In this document: one piece after another, positions 1-8,825 of the stretch
Layout: each line of letters starts with the position of its first letter
Numbering within the stretch: position 1 is the stretch's first letter
Assembly: GCA_959018215.1 (NCBI GenBank)
Contig: CAUEKL010000015.1
Coordinates: 1-19,457 of the forward strand
DNA from: an uncultured Gemmiger sp.
Lineage (GTDB): Bacteria > Bacillota > Clostridia > Oscillospirales > Ruminococcaceae
Length of the DNA: 19,457 nucleotides
Reading direction: 5' to 3'
Made by a program: the position numbers and the translations under genes
The notes under the pieces: generated by a model
The model's database searches: none
What the model saw: only the letters and a program-made list of their open reading frames with translations
What the model was told of the DNA's origin: nothing

Positions 1-3000
1 GAGGTGTTTCGGGACTAGGTGCATCCCGCATGACCACCATGCCGTCCTCCAACTTTTCCCAGTGGTCAAAGATCAGCCAGTCTTTGCCGGTGCAGATATA
101 GACATCCGCCGCATTGAGCAGGTCGCCGTTTTCATCCTTGCGCTGTTGCAATTTGAATTTGATGGACTCTGCAACCTCGTATCCGTTGGGCGCGGCGGTC
201 TCCACCAGAGTGTAAACCGTATCAAAATTCAGTCCGCGGATTTCGGTGGGCTTGTCGCCGCTGCCCCACTGACGCACAACAGTACCGTCCTCGTCCTGGA
301 TGGTAAGTGTTGCGCCGGGGAGCTCATTGTCACCGGTAAGCGCCCGCTTGGATACATAGAAAGAGGTGGCGTCGTTCTTGAAGGTCTGCTCAAGTTCCAC
401 CACAGGCGTGCTGCTGCCAGCATAGATGAAGGCCAGCTCCTGGTCGGGTGCATCGAGGTAGTATCCTTCCGGTGCGCGCAGCTCACGAAGCAGATAGCGT
501 CCACTGTTTGCGGTGGTGTTTTCAGGGATCTGTACGTTGCTCATGCCATAGTAGAGCCCCCGCAACGGCAGATCACAGGTGAACGTGGTGCGCCCTTCGG
601 AGTCGGTAGGAGCCGAGGTGGCGATCAGATCCCCTGCATGGAACAGCAGCTCGCCAGAGCCATTGTAGATATCATCCACCGTATACAGGTTGTAGACAGC
701 ACCGGCAACCAACGCATCCGTTTTGACGTCGCGCTTGCAGACGGTGAGCTCCGTTTTGACCCTCTCGTTGTAGAACTTGAGGACCTGCGCCTCTGCCTGT
801 TCGGCGGTGGCCTCATCCGCGTTGACAACCTCAAAGGTATCCGTGGATGCGTTGCCTTCCTCATCGGTGGAGGTAATGCTTTGAGCCATAACTACACTGT
901 TGGTTTGGACATCCCAGGAAAATACCACATCGTAGCTCTGCTTGGTGCCAACATAACCATACGGCGCATTGGTTTCCTCAATGTGGTAACTGCCAAGAGG
1001 CAGCGTCACCGTCACTTCGCCTACGGTTCCATCGTGGATAATCGAGAGGAAATCATAGGTGGAATTGGTGCGGCCGGGTGCAAATGTAACGATATCGCTG
1101 GTACCGTCGCCCGTCTGCACGACAGCAACGACATCGCCTTTGGCATACCAAAGAGTACGGTTGCCGTCGGCATCGACCTGATGATCCCCCGTGAAAATGT
1201 CCTCATTGGCTGTGATGGTGTACTCGGCATACGGAATAGGACGATCCCCGTAAACAAAGTGGCCGGGCCACGCCTCTCCGCTATACTGCGGATCGAGCAG
1301 GTCGCTGTTTTCTTCTTCCCAGCTGGTCAGGACAGGTCCCGTCTTTCGGATGGTCAATTTGCCAATCGTTTCATGATCGTGATAATCTTCGTCGATCACC
1401 AAAATGTCCTGGCTGTCCTCACTGTTATCGCCTGTGGCCTGATAGGCTCGTTCTGTCGATACTTCGAAATCGACGTAGAACGTACCATCTTCGTAGTGGC
1501 CGGTGTCGTCAACGTGCAGATTGCCGCCATCATAAACAGCGGAATCGATCCATTCGTTATAAAAACCTTCCGGTCCGTTGACTTCCACGATACGGTAATG
1601 TCCCAACGGCAGTTTTTCCGGAAGCGCCAGAACACCATCTTCGTTGGTATAGAAGGTATCGATAACCTTCGGCAGCGAGGGATCGCTGGTGTCCGTCATC
1701 GTGACCCGTTTCGGATTTCCATTCTTGTCCAGAATGTGATTTCCCTGATCGTCCATCCAATAGATCTGGAATGCTGTGTTCGGCAACGCTACAGGCTTGC
1801 CGGTTTCGTCATCGATCTTGGTGATTCTCAGGTAAACTTCGATTTCTTCGTCTAGAATGGTATATTCACTATAGCTTCCGGACGGGATCTGGACGGCCTC
1901 CTTCGGGTTTGCCATATTGGACTGCGGGTTAGTCGGGTTAGTCGGATCAATATCAACGATAAAAGGCTGCGCCTGGAAAACGTCCCGCGGCGTGGTAGTT
2001 TCCACCACGAGGTATTGTCCATACGGCAGACCTTCTACACGCAGTGTACCAATATCGTTGGAGAAGATCTCGGACAGTTGATACTCATACGGACGGCCTG
2101 TCGCAACCCAGCCGTCGCCGCTTCCGTTCTTGAAATCACCGGCGGCGGTTAACGTCGCATTATATGCGGCAATCTCGTCCCCATCGATCTCGTAGGTCTT
2201 AGCAACCGCCTGGCGCTCTTCCGAAAAATCATATTTCAGCGACGATTCGTTGTACTCCGGATTGATATAGGCATCCAGGATAGACTGAATCATATACTTG
2301 CCGCTTCTTGTCTTGGCAAACTGCGATTCTTTGGACAAATCCGAAATCAAATAGAAGGTGAACCCTGCGCCCTGCAACTTGATGCCATCGCTGGAACCGG
2401 TGCTGGAAACACGTTTCGTGAGTTCAATGTTTCCTTTCATCACCTGGTCATCGCTTTCGGCCAGCTCGTTATCCCGGTGCAGATGGTAATTGGCACTGTA
2501 GGTCGTTTTGTCGAGATCCTTACCTTCGGCCTGCCGATCATCCTCAAAGGCAATCTTTTCGATGTACCAGCCTTCATCGGCATAGGCGGGGGTAATGTAG
2601 TAGTTGTGCTCGTCACACAGGTAACCCGTGGCATAGCTTTCGTAGTAGCCATCATAGGTATGCGTACCATCCAGAGCGTATCCCTCGCCAATGTACGACC
2701 ACTGGTTCTTGTAGACGTAATCGGTGTACTGACCCTGGTCATTGGTGGCCAGCTGGGAGGTAGTCCCTATCGGCTCCTTGGTTTTGGAATCAACATCGGG
2801 GTAGGTGCCAGACAGCTTGTACGCCCCATCTTCAACGGGGATCACAACGCCGGTGCCACGCTCCACGATGTAATACTTGCCGAGATAGAGGTTCGAGAAG
2901 GTCAGCCAACCGTCCTTGATCACCGCACTGGCCACGAGATGGTCTTTGGCCAGCACCGGCAGGTAGTCATCCACCCACTGGCCGGAGTTGTCCCGGATGG

Positions 3001-6000
3001 TGGTATGCCAGATGGGGGTGCCATCCGCATAGGTGATCTTGCCGTAATTCACAGTACCAGTTACGCCATCCGGGTGCTGGATATCCTCGGCAGCGTACAA
3101 GTCATACACTGCGCCATCCAACCGGGCATCAGCATGAGCCTGACCGCTGGCCAGCGCATTACCGTCGGTATCGCGGCCATTCAAATAGCGAACAGCATCC
3201 AGATCAGCTTTACTGAGGGAAATTTCCCCCACCGTCCGGTCATTCTGCATAACACCTGTTACAGGAGTCATGGTGTAAGAATCCTCGTTTGCTGCGGTTC
3301 GGGAATTGTCAGTGTCATAGACACGTCCAGCGTCCTGATACTGGATCTCCGCTGCGGGTTCATCACTGGCCTTGTAGATCGTTACAGTGGTTTCCACGCC
3401 GCCGGAAGTCAGCAGCTTGGTGCCGCCCGTATAGCTGGTGGCGATGTCAGCACTGTAATGGGTGTTGTCCAGCGTGATAACGCTACCGTCGTTGGCTTTG
3501 GTGATTTCGATGTAGTAGGCACGCTTGCCGAGTGGCGTTCCTGCAGTGCCGGGATGTTCCACGTCGGTCCAATCGCCGTAGTAACCAGAAGGCGCACGAG
3601 TTTCGACGATGATGAACTTGCCCTCATTGCGCTGGGTATAATACATCTTCCGGCTGGTATCAAACTCCGTGCCATATTCCGTGTCGTTCACAACGGAATA
3701 GGTACCATCAGAGTTACGTTCCACTCGATATTTATTGTAGCCACCATAGGGGATATACTGTTGGGTAACAGTATCCCACTCATAGACCTCGTAAACTGCA
3801 TCGCCAGCAATCTGCTGACCAGTCTCGCTGTCCACCTTTTTCAAGCCGACCTGCAGGCTCCACTCATCGTTTTTCATCACATAATGATTGCTGCTGTCAG
3901 CAGGCACAGTGATGGTCTGGTGGCTGCCCAATGCTCCAGAAAATTCCTCGAACCCATAGGGTACATCAATCTCGTCATACTGGAAAACAATGCAGGCCAA
4001 TTCGGCACGGGCGGCTGCAATGGCTGCATCCACCATTCCCTGAGCCTCGTTCTTCAGCTGGGAAATGGCGGCGTTTTTGGCTGCTTCTGCCGCCGCATCC
4101 GCTTCGTCCTGGCTGCTGTAGGGGCCTTCCTGACCGCTGAGTGTTGTGGTGCTGGTTTTGCTGACTTCATAGTGCACCGTCCAACTCACCGTGCCGTCAC
4201 CGCCATTGTTCTGGTAGTTGTCATCGTTGGTATGGCCGCTGGTGGTGATGGTCTGCGCACCGGCAGGCGACATCGTCCAGAAGCCGCCGTCGATGCTGCC
4301 GCTGGTCTTGGAAGGCGTGACAGTGATCTTGGCACCGTCCACCTTCTCGCCAGTCTCCAGCTGCTGTTTGTCTGCATTGACTGTGAATGTCAAGTCAAAG
4401 CTGCCGCTGGCGGACTGCGCAGGGGCCGTCCAGTTTGCGGAATAGTATTCGGAGTCGGGTACGTCCGGGATATCCGTACCGCCACCCTCCTCCGAAATTT
4501 CTTCGCCTACAATGGCAATGACCTGCCAAGCATACCCGGCAGGCGGGTTATAGATATAGGTATAGTATCCGTTTTCGCCAGAGTAAGTAGCGGCCTTGCT
4601 ATCAGTTCCCTGCTCGGACAGCTCCTGGGCAGAAGCACGATAGGTTTGGGCGGCCAAGCTATTCGGATAGTTGGCCATGATCCACAGCTGAACGTCATCG
4701 TAGTAGCGATATGCTGTGTCTGCAGCGTTTTCACTCTCCAAACCGTAAGTAGCTGCCGTCGTTCCGCTGTGCTTTTCTTCCAGCAGGTTCAGCGAAAGCT
4801 GTCCCAGCCCGCCCCATATATTGATCTGGTTCGCATAGTGGTTACCGGGCGTATATTGACCGGGTTCCAGCCGCGACACATACGAAAAACTATAAGTTGG
4901 GCAACCCGTAGGCTGGCCATTCAGACCATGGCTGCAGCAGTAAGCCTCCATGCCGTTAAACCAAACCAGCCACGTTCCACCCTCGAAGCTGATCGAGGTG
5001 ATCTTACCGGTGGTAAACGGGGGTGTGGGTCCGGCAGCATAGGTGCCGGCTACGGCATTCGCCGCGGTTTTCGTGGCTGCCTTGCTCTCGCCCAATTTCA
5101 CCTGCAGGGTCTTGCTCAGTTCAGTGCCATCCGGCGCACTGTAGCGAAACTCCACTGAAAAGTCATGGTCGGCTTTCACATAGAAACCGGACGCAAAAGC
5201 AGAAGTTTCTTTGTAGCCGGTCTTGGTAATGGATTCGATTTCATCTGCATCCGCCGGTTGGCCCTCAAAGTCCATGAGAACCACGTCCTCCGGCAGGAGA
5301 ATCTCCGATGTGCTCCCATTGGCAGGGTATTCGACCTGTACCATCAAGGGAACAATGGCATATTCTTCTCCAGGTTCCCGGCCCACTGTAATGATCGGGT
5401 CATCTGCGTGCAAGGCTTCAGCATCGATATGAGCATCCACACCGTCGTACAGGTCTGTTACCCATTCCGAAACGGAAATGCGAGTCTGACCAGTGGCAAT
5501 GGGCAGCCCCATGCTACCGATATAGCTGCCGGTTGGTGCATCCGGCAGATCGTCGTAAAGCATCTCAGTGATCTCGCCCAGATCCGGTTCCCCACCCGCT
5601 CCGGTAGCAACCGGGTTTTCCATCGCGGCGTAGGTGGCTGCAAGAATAGCTGCCCACACGGCATAGGCGTCTTGCACACGGTCATCACTACGTTCCGCTT
5701 CCGGGATCTGGTTATACAGATCCTCTGCTTCATACAGCGGTGCACAGGCTTCTTCCTGCGCGGCAATGGCATCATTGAGCTTAGACTCCAACACGGCGTT
5801 GTCCAGGTCAGCCATCCACGCCTGATGCGCCAGCCCCCAGGCGTTGCTGGCTGCCACCATGCTGTCACGATTCATCGCCGCAACAGCGTCCACAAACGCC
5901 TGAGCTTGTTCGCTCAGCGCTCCTTCCGCTGCTGTTTCTGCGGTTTCAGAAGTTGCCGTTGTGGTTTCTTGCGAGGGGGTGGATTCTGCAAATGCCAGAG

Positions 6001-6085
6001 AGCCGCTCAGATTGCTGAACAGCAAAACTCCTGCCAACAGCAGTGCCAACCCCCGTTTCCAGAGTTTAATAAAATGATTCGGCAT
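1..6085 (-). CDS. Giant secreted Cna-B/SpaA-type surface adhesin (3' end beyond window)
   Basis: The frame is open from ATG at 6085 to the left edge, at least 2028 residues without a stop. An AAGGAG ribosome binding site lies just upstream of the ATG. The N-terminus is a signal peptide: basic HFIKLWKRG, a hydrophobic core, and AFA-ES cleavage near residue 33. Residues about 35-230 are Ala/Glu-rich. Residues about 365-510 resemble a thioester domain, with Cys383/Cys384 in EAYCCSHG and Gln466 in DDVQLWI. Residues about 660-710 form an Ala-rich helical insert. About seven Cna-B/SpaA-like domains follow, starting near residues 746, 951, 1216, 1416, 1574, 1776 and 1897. They typically open with a lysine strand (LTVCKRD, LRITKIDD) and close with an E-x-x-A-P-x-G-Y-like strand (RELRAPEGYY, VETAAPNGYE), the pattern of self-forming isopeptide bonds. 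A sortase signal, if present, lies off-window. Such proteins are common cargo of clostridial ICEs. The role is probably cell-surface adhesion or mating contact; the ligand is unknown. Confidence 0.9.
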   Translation of the reverse strand, partial: MPNHFIKLWKRGLALLLAGVLLFSNLSGSLAFAESTPSQETTTATSETAETAAEGALSEQAQAFVDAVAAMNRDSMVAASNAWGLAHQAWMADLDNAVLESKLNDAIAAQEEACAPLYEAEDLYNQIPEAERSDDRVQDAYAVWAAILAATYAAMENPVATGAGGEPDLGEITEMLYDDLPDAPTGSYIGSMGLPIATGQTRISVSEWVTDLYDGVDAHIDAEALHADDPIITVGREPGEEYAIVPLMVQVEYPANGSTSEILLPEDVVLMDFEGQPADADEIESITKTGYKETSAFASGFYVKADHDFSVEFRYSAPDGTELSKTLQVKLGESKAATKTAANAVAGTYAAGPTPPFTTGKITSISFEGGTWLVWFNGMEAYCCSHGLNGQPTGCPTYSFSYVSRLEPGQYTPGNHYANQINIWGGLGQLSLNLLEEKHSGTTAATYGLESENAADTAYRYYDDVQLWIMANYPNSLAAQTYRASAQELSEQGTDSKAATYSGENGYYTYIYNPPAGYAWQVIAIVGEEISEEGGGTDIPDVPDSEYYSANWTAPAQSASGSFDLTFTVNADKQQLETGEKVDGAKITVTPSKTSGSIDGGFWTMSPAGAQTITTSGHTNDDNYQNNGGDGTVSWTVHYEVSKTSTTTLSGQEGPYSSQDEADAAAEAAKNAAISQLKNEAQGMVDAAIAAARAELACIVFQYDEIDVPYGFEEFSGALGSHQTITVPADSSNHYVMKNDEWSLQVGLKKVDSETGQQIAGDAVYEVYEWDTVTQQYIPYGGYNKYRVERNSDGTYSVVNDTEYGTEFDTSRKMYYTQRNEGKFIIVETRAPSGYYGDWTDVEHPGTAGTPLGKRAYYIEITKANDGSVITLDNTHYSADIATSYTGGTKLLTSGGVETTVTIYKASDEPAAEIQYQDAGRVYDTDNSRTAANEDSYTMTPVTGVMQNDRTVGEISLSKADLDAVRYLNGRDTDGNALASGQAHADARLDGAVYDLYAAEDIQHPDGVTGTVNYGKITYADGTPIWHTTIRDNSGQWVDDYLPVLAKDHLVASAVIKDGWLTFSNLYLGKYYIVERGTGVVIPVEDGAYKLSGTYPDVDSKTKEPIGTTSQLATNDQGQYTDYVYKNQWSYIGEGYALDGTHTYDGYYESYATGYLCDEHNYYITPAYADEGWYIEKIAFEDDRQAEGKDLDKTTYSANYHLHRDNELAESDDQVMKGNIELTKRVSSTGSSDGIKLQGAGFTFYLISDLSKESQFAKTRSGKYMIQSILDAYINPEYNESSLKYDFSEERQAVAKTYEIDGDEIAAYNATLTAAGDFKNGSGDGWVATGRPYEYQLSEIFSNDIGTLRVEGLPYGQYLVVETTTPRDVFQAQPFIVDIDPTNPTNPQSNMANPKEAVQIPSGSYSEYTILDEEIEVYLRITKIDDETGKPVALPNTAFQIYWMDDQGNHILDKNGNPKRVTMTDTSDPSLPKVIDTFYTNEDGVLALPEKLPLGHYRIVEVNGPEGFYNEWIDSAVYDGGNLHVDDTGHYEDGTFYVDFEVSTERAYQATGDNSEDSQDILVIDEDYHDHETIGKLTIRKTGPVLTSWEEENSDLLDPQYSGEAWPGHFVYGDRPIPYAEYTITANEDIFTGDHQVDADGNRTLWYAKGDVVAVVQTGDGTSDIVTFAPGRTNSTYDFLSIIHDGTVGEVTVTLPLGSYHIEETNAPYGYVGTKQSYDVVFSWDVQTNSVVMAQSITSTDEEGNASTDTFEVVNADEATAEQAEAQVLKFYNERVKTELTVCKRDVKTDALVAGAVYNLYTVDDIYNGSGELLFHAGDLIATSAPTDSEGRTTFTCDLPLRGLYYGMSNVQIPENTTANSGRYLLRELRAPEGYYLDAPDQELAFIYAGSSTPVVELEQTFKNDATSFYVSKRALTGDNELPGATLTIQDEDGTVVRQWGSGDKPTEIRGLNFDTVYTLVETAAPNGYEVAESIKFKLQQRKDENGDLLNAADVYICTGKDWLIFDHWEKLEDGMVVMRDAPSPETP

Positions 6086-6117
6086 AACTGTCTCCTTTAT
6101 TACAAATGCATCTTGGG

Positions 6118-6516
6118 TTACCGCTCCTGTTGCCTTTTCGGTTTAGGTCGTGCGGGGGCTTCCGCCGCATCCGCTGGTCGCCTTATTTCCGGGATAAAAC
6201 CTCCCAAACGGTTCGGAACAAAATCCGAGAGCCACGTGCCGCCGAAAGTTGCATGGGTTTGTATCCGCCACATGGCAAGTTTTCCGACGTCCAGCTTCAC
6301 GCCCTCAAAGGGATAGAGCAGACAGGTCAGGCCGTCATACTCAAAGGAGGAGATATCCTGAAACTTGGTACCATCCTTAAGAATGCCGTTTTCGGTAAAC
6401 ATCTCATTGATACCGTCCAGCCATTCCTGCAGATCGCCACCGCAGCCTTGTAAGATCAATCCTTCTCTGTCGTTCATGCGGCGCAGACTATCAGTTGAAA
6501 TCGCGTGAATTCCCAA
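6118..6516 (-). CDS. Small conserved-looking ICE accessory protein, function unknown
   Basis: This is a soluble protein of about 132 residues with no signal peptide or membrane segment. The best start is TTG at 6516, nine bases after a strong AGGAGG (6531-6526). A later ATG at 6477 (MNDREGLILQGCGG, 119 residues) has no good ribosome binding site but begins the part that looks most conserved. A TTG at 6522 sits too close to the site. Recognisable stretches are LQGCGGDLQEWLDGIN, KDGTKFQDISSF and LAMWRIQTHATFGGTWLSDF. I associate this type of protein with clostridial ICE accessory regions but cannot assign a biochemical function. The C-terminus is proline- and basic-rich. It lies between the methyltransferase (gap 70 nt) and the adhesin (gap 32 nt) and is probably co-transcribed with one or both. 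Confidence 0.75.
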   Translation of the reverse strand: MGIHAISTDSLRRMNDREGLILQGCGGDLQEWLDGINEMFTENGILKDGTKFQDISSFEYDGLTCLLYPFEGVKLDVGKLAMWRIQTHATFGGTWLSDFVPNRLGGFIPEIRRPADAAEAPARPKPKRQQER

Positions 6517-6586
6517 AATCAAACGCCTCCTTTCCTGTAAGAGAAACAGGCCCCCGCTTTGTGGCAAGGGTCTGTCCCATGGCGAT

Positions 6587-7735
6587 TTATGTTTTTCCGT
6601 AGAGCTGAGCATCCAGCGCAGCCAGCCGCCTTCCGATGGCCTCCACCACATTGACCGTCACGCCATTTCCGGCCTGTTTGTAGACCTGATTGTCGCTTTG
6701 AATGGTTAGTACCTTGTCGATGCGGTCATCTGTCCAGCCCTGCAGACGCAGGCACTCCCGTGGAGTCAAACGACGGATACGGCCATTGTACAGGACCCCG
6801 GAAGCCTCCCTCTTATGCTTGCGAATCCCGCCATTCTGTTTTGCGGTCAAGCAGCGGGCTATCTCGGTGGTTTTCGGATCACGGTTCATGTCGATGAAGC
6901 ATGGTGTCCCTTGTGTTGATCCGGTGGTGAGGGTGTGGGCAATTTTGTGTCCCACCCTTCCGCGACGGGTGTTGGTGCTATAGTAACTGATGTCGATGCT
7001 GTCCCCTTCATAGGCCATCTTGTAGCCTTTTCGGGTCGCTTCTTTGATGGGCAATCCGACAGCATACAAACCGGTGCGTCCTCCAAATCCTCCCGCATGA
7101 GCAGCCAGTGTACAGCTTATTCCGTCGGGGGAATAGATTCGTTCTCCCTGGGCGCCTGGTCGAACTTGTGCAAGAGCATTTCCTGCTGCTGTGGTGAAAG
7201 GAAGTATTTTTCCTCTACATCGAGCATCAAGATATCCGACAAGGTACACCCTGCGGCGGGACTGGGGAACACCGAAATCTTTGCTGTTGAGCACCTGCCA
7301 TTCCACACCATACCCCAGTCTGTCCAGCGTATGGAGGATCGTCGCAAACGTCCGTCCGCCGTCATGAGAAAGCAGGCCGGGTACGTTTTCAAACAGCAAA
7401 TAGCGAGGCTTCCGGGCTTCAGCCAATCGGGCCAGCTCGAAGAAGAGAGTGCCGCGGGGATCTCCGAACCCTCGTCGGTTGCCGGCAAGGCTGAAAGCCT
7501 GGCAAGGAAATCCTCCGCAGAGCAGTTCGAAGTCGGGCATTGTATCGGGATCGGCTTTTCGGGCATCGTCAATGAACCACTCTCCCTCCGTGTCAAACAG
7601 AGCGCGATAGCTGCGGTCAGCGTATTTATCGATCTCACAGTGTCCCATGCAAACAAAATCGCCGGCTCTGGTCAGTCCCTCCCGAAAGCCGCCCATGCCG
7701 GCAAACATATCAATATAGTGAATGGTCTTTCGCAT
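6587..7735 (-). CDS. Orphan DNA (cytosine-5-)-methyltransferase
   Basis: The product is 382 residues, a normal size for a C5-cytosine methyltransferase that transfers methyl from S-adenosylmethionine to cytosine in DNA. Motif I is DMFAGMGGFREG (9-20, SAM binding). Motif IV is GGFPCQAFS with catalytic Cys78. Motif VI is ENV (116-118) and motif VIII is QSRRR (158-162). The C-terminal motifs RRLTPRECLRLQG and QAGNGVTVNVV close the fold. A long variable region between about 175 and 320 would be the target recognition domain; its recognition sequence cannot be read by eye. ATG at 7735 follows AAAGGAG at short spacing. No restriction endonuclease lies next to it, so it is most likely solitary. A likely role is protecting the mobile element from host restriction, or marking the element. 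A terminator upstream at 7807-7840 implies it has its own promoter. Confidence 0.96.
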   Translation of the reverse strand: MRKTIHYIDMFAGMGGFREGLTRAGDFVCMGHCEIDKYADRSYRALFDTEGEWFIDDARKADPDTMPDFELLCGGFPCQAFSLAGNRRGFGDPRGTLFFELARLAEARKPRYLLFENVPGLLSHDGGRTFATILHTLDRLGYGVEWQVLNSKDFGVPQSRRRVYLVGYLDARCRGKILPFTTAAGNALAQVRPGAQGERIYSPDGISCTLAAHAGGFGGRTGLYAVGLPIKEATRKGYKMAYEGDSIDISYYSTNTRRGRVGHKIAHTLTTGSTQGTPCFIDMNRDPKTTEIARCLTAKQNGGIRKHKREASGVLYNGRIRRLTPRECLRLQGWTDDRIDKVLTIQSDNQVYKQAGNGVTVNVVEAIGRRLAALDAQLYGKT

Positions 7736-7806
7736 CCGCTCCTTTCTGATTGATGGTGTTGTTATTTAGAGCACAAGCAAAGGCATTCCCCCTTTCATAG
7801 AGATAT

Positions 7807-7840
7807 GAAAAATGCCCCGCAGGCTGTTGACCTGCGGGGC
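7807..7840 (-). terminator. Rho-independent terminator after the RHH gene
   Basis: A perfect 10-bp stem (GCCCCGCAGG at 7814-7823, CCTGCGGGGC at 7831-7840) has a 7-nt loop. On the minus strand it is followed at once by ATTTTTC. It lies 13 nt past the stop of the acidic RHH protein and 72 nt before the methyltransferase start, so it separates these two transcription units. Confidence 0.9.
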
Positions 7841-7852
7841 TGGCTGTTATGG

Positions 7853-8401
7853 TTATTCTTCTGTGTAGGCATCACCGCTTTCGCCGTACTCCGATTCGCC
7901 ATCCGTGGCTTCATCGGGGGCTTCCTCGGTGTTGGTCTCCTCGTCCGTATCACTGTCCTCATCGGGGTCGTTGTTCTCCTGATCGACGTCCGGTTCATCT
8001 TCATCGTCCGACTCTGCCGGATCTTCCGCGGGATCTTCTCCCACGGTATCGTTCATCTCCGCGCTGGGGTCCTGCTTCTGCGCGGCTGCGGCCTCGGCTT
8101 CCTCGTCGACGGCGTCAAGCTCGGCCTCAATGAGCTGGACCATGAAGTCTTTCTGGCTCAGCTTCCGTCCGTAGGTTTCCTCGTAGTGCTTGAGGTAGTC
8201 TTTGATACGCTGGTAGAGTTCCTCGGATACCTGAAATGCGATGGTTCTGGTTGCCATATCGGTTGCTCCTTTCTTGTCTTTCGTAAAGTATTTCGTGACC
8301 ACCATCTCGATGAACTGGCCGGTGGTGATGCCCTGTTCTTCCAGTTCCTGCCGGATTTGTACGTGCAGATCATCCGGAAGTGTTACCGTTAATTTGCTCA
8401 T
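7853..8401 (-). CDS. Tandem ribbon-helix-helix-like protein with acidic tail
   Basis: The product is 182 residues from ATG 8401, which has AAAGGAG seven bases upstream; an in-frame ATG at 8461 lacks a good site. Residues 2-45 have a ribbon-helix-helix (Arc/MetJ-like) layout: strand KLTVTLPDDL, helix, then TTGQFIEMVVTKYF. A second similar unit begins at Met49 (ATRTIAFQVSEELYQRIKDYL, then SQKDFMVQLIEAEL). From about residue 93 to the end the chain is strongly acidic (Asp/Glu-rich with Pro, Ser and Thr) and probably disordered. RHH proteins bind DNA as dimers and in mobile elements serve as regulators, partition or relaxosome factors; which applies here is not visible. Met49 (8257) has its own ribosome binding site, so a second, shorter product is likely. 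It lies downstream of parM-parR and ends at a strong terminator. Confidence 0.85.
   Translation of the reverse strand: MSKLTVTLPDDLHVQIRQELEEQGITTGQFIEMVVTKYFTKDKKGATDMATRTIAFQVSEELYQRIKDYLKHYEETYGRKLSQKDFMVQLIEAELDAVDEEAEAAAAQKQDPSAEMNDTVGEDPAEDPAESDDEDEPDVDQENNDPDEDSDTDEETNTEEAPDEATDGESEYGESGDAYTEE
8250..8275 (-). promoter_or_regulatory. Internal ribosome binding site and alternative ATG (8257)
   Basis: Inside the RHH gene the minus strand reads ACAAGAAAGGAGC, then the in-frame ATG at 8257. The same 13 bases precede the main ATG at 8401 at nearly the same distance (8 nt here, 7 nt there, counted from GGAG). This is strong evidence for a second initiation site giving a protein of about 134 residues that contains only the second RHH-like unit and the acidic tail. 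Confidence 0.7.
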
Positions 8402-8546
8402 GCTATGGCTCCTTTCTTGTGCTTTTCCTCTTGGGCTAAGCAAAGCATACTGCAAACACAAGCAGAAAGCTATTCACTAAAACCAACGATAATACATCGA
8501 ATATTGTGTCAGAAATACATCATAAGCAACAATGGGGATTGATCTG

Positions 8547-8825
8547 TCAGTCGCAGAGCGATGCCAAAAAATCCAGCGTTTGTTTGGGTACCTTTTTCTC
8601 CGCAGTCGGTATGTAATTGCCTGTTTTTCCTTCTCTGGAAGTCAATTCTTCTCGCAGCACCTGACGAATTTCTTTTTTGAGCTGCTCTGTTTCCATCTCG
8701 GCTAGAATTGCTCTCACCAAGAAGTCTTTGCGCTGGCCTTTTGGTATTTCTTGTAGTCTTTCCCACGCTTTCCGGTGGTCTGGATTGCTCAGTGTGGGTC
8801 TGAATACAAATTGTGGCCGTTTCAC
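8547..8825 (-). CDS. ParR-like small partner of the ParM ATPase
   Basis: The product is a 92-residue, charged, helix-rich protein. It starts with GTG at 8825, overlapping the parM stop by 4 nt (GTGA), with GCGAGGGG just upstream, so translation is coupled. The opening KRPQFVFRPTLSNPDHRKAW, then IPKGQRKDFLVRAIL and a helix rich in Lys and Glu, resemble the short protein that often follows ParM-type genes in clostridial ICEs. By analogy with ParR it would bind a centromere-like DNA site and nucleate ParM filaments. That role is inferred from position and size; sequence similarity to classical plasmid ParR is not evident by eye. About 145 nt without a gene follow before the RHH protein. Confidence 0.7.
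   Translation of the reverse strand: MKRPQFVFRPTLSNPDHRKAWERLQEIPKGQRKDFLVRAILAEMETEQLKKEIRQVLREELTSREGKTGNYIPTAEKKVPKQTLDFLASLCD

Noticed and set aside
62..6316. Three long plus-strand reading frames (62-1855, 2477-5158, 5165-6316) opposite the adhesin
   Set aside because: Their translations show no domain sense, are interrupted at different places and lack good ribosome binding sites. The minus strand is open throughout and gives clear Cna-B domains and a signal peptide, so these are antisense frames left open by codon bias.
6547..6574. Possible terminator after the methyltransferase (CAGGCCC with GGGTCTG, then TTTCTCTT on the minus strand)
   Set aside because: The stem is 7 bp with one mismatch and a loop of 14 nt. 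It is too weak to list as a feature, and read-through into the next gene is as likely.
6587..7735. Complete restriction-modification system
   Set aside because: No endonuclease-like gene is adjacent. The neighbours are a small protein of unknown function and a terminator plus the RHH gene, so the methyltransferase is treated as solitary.
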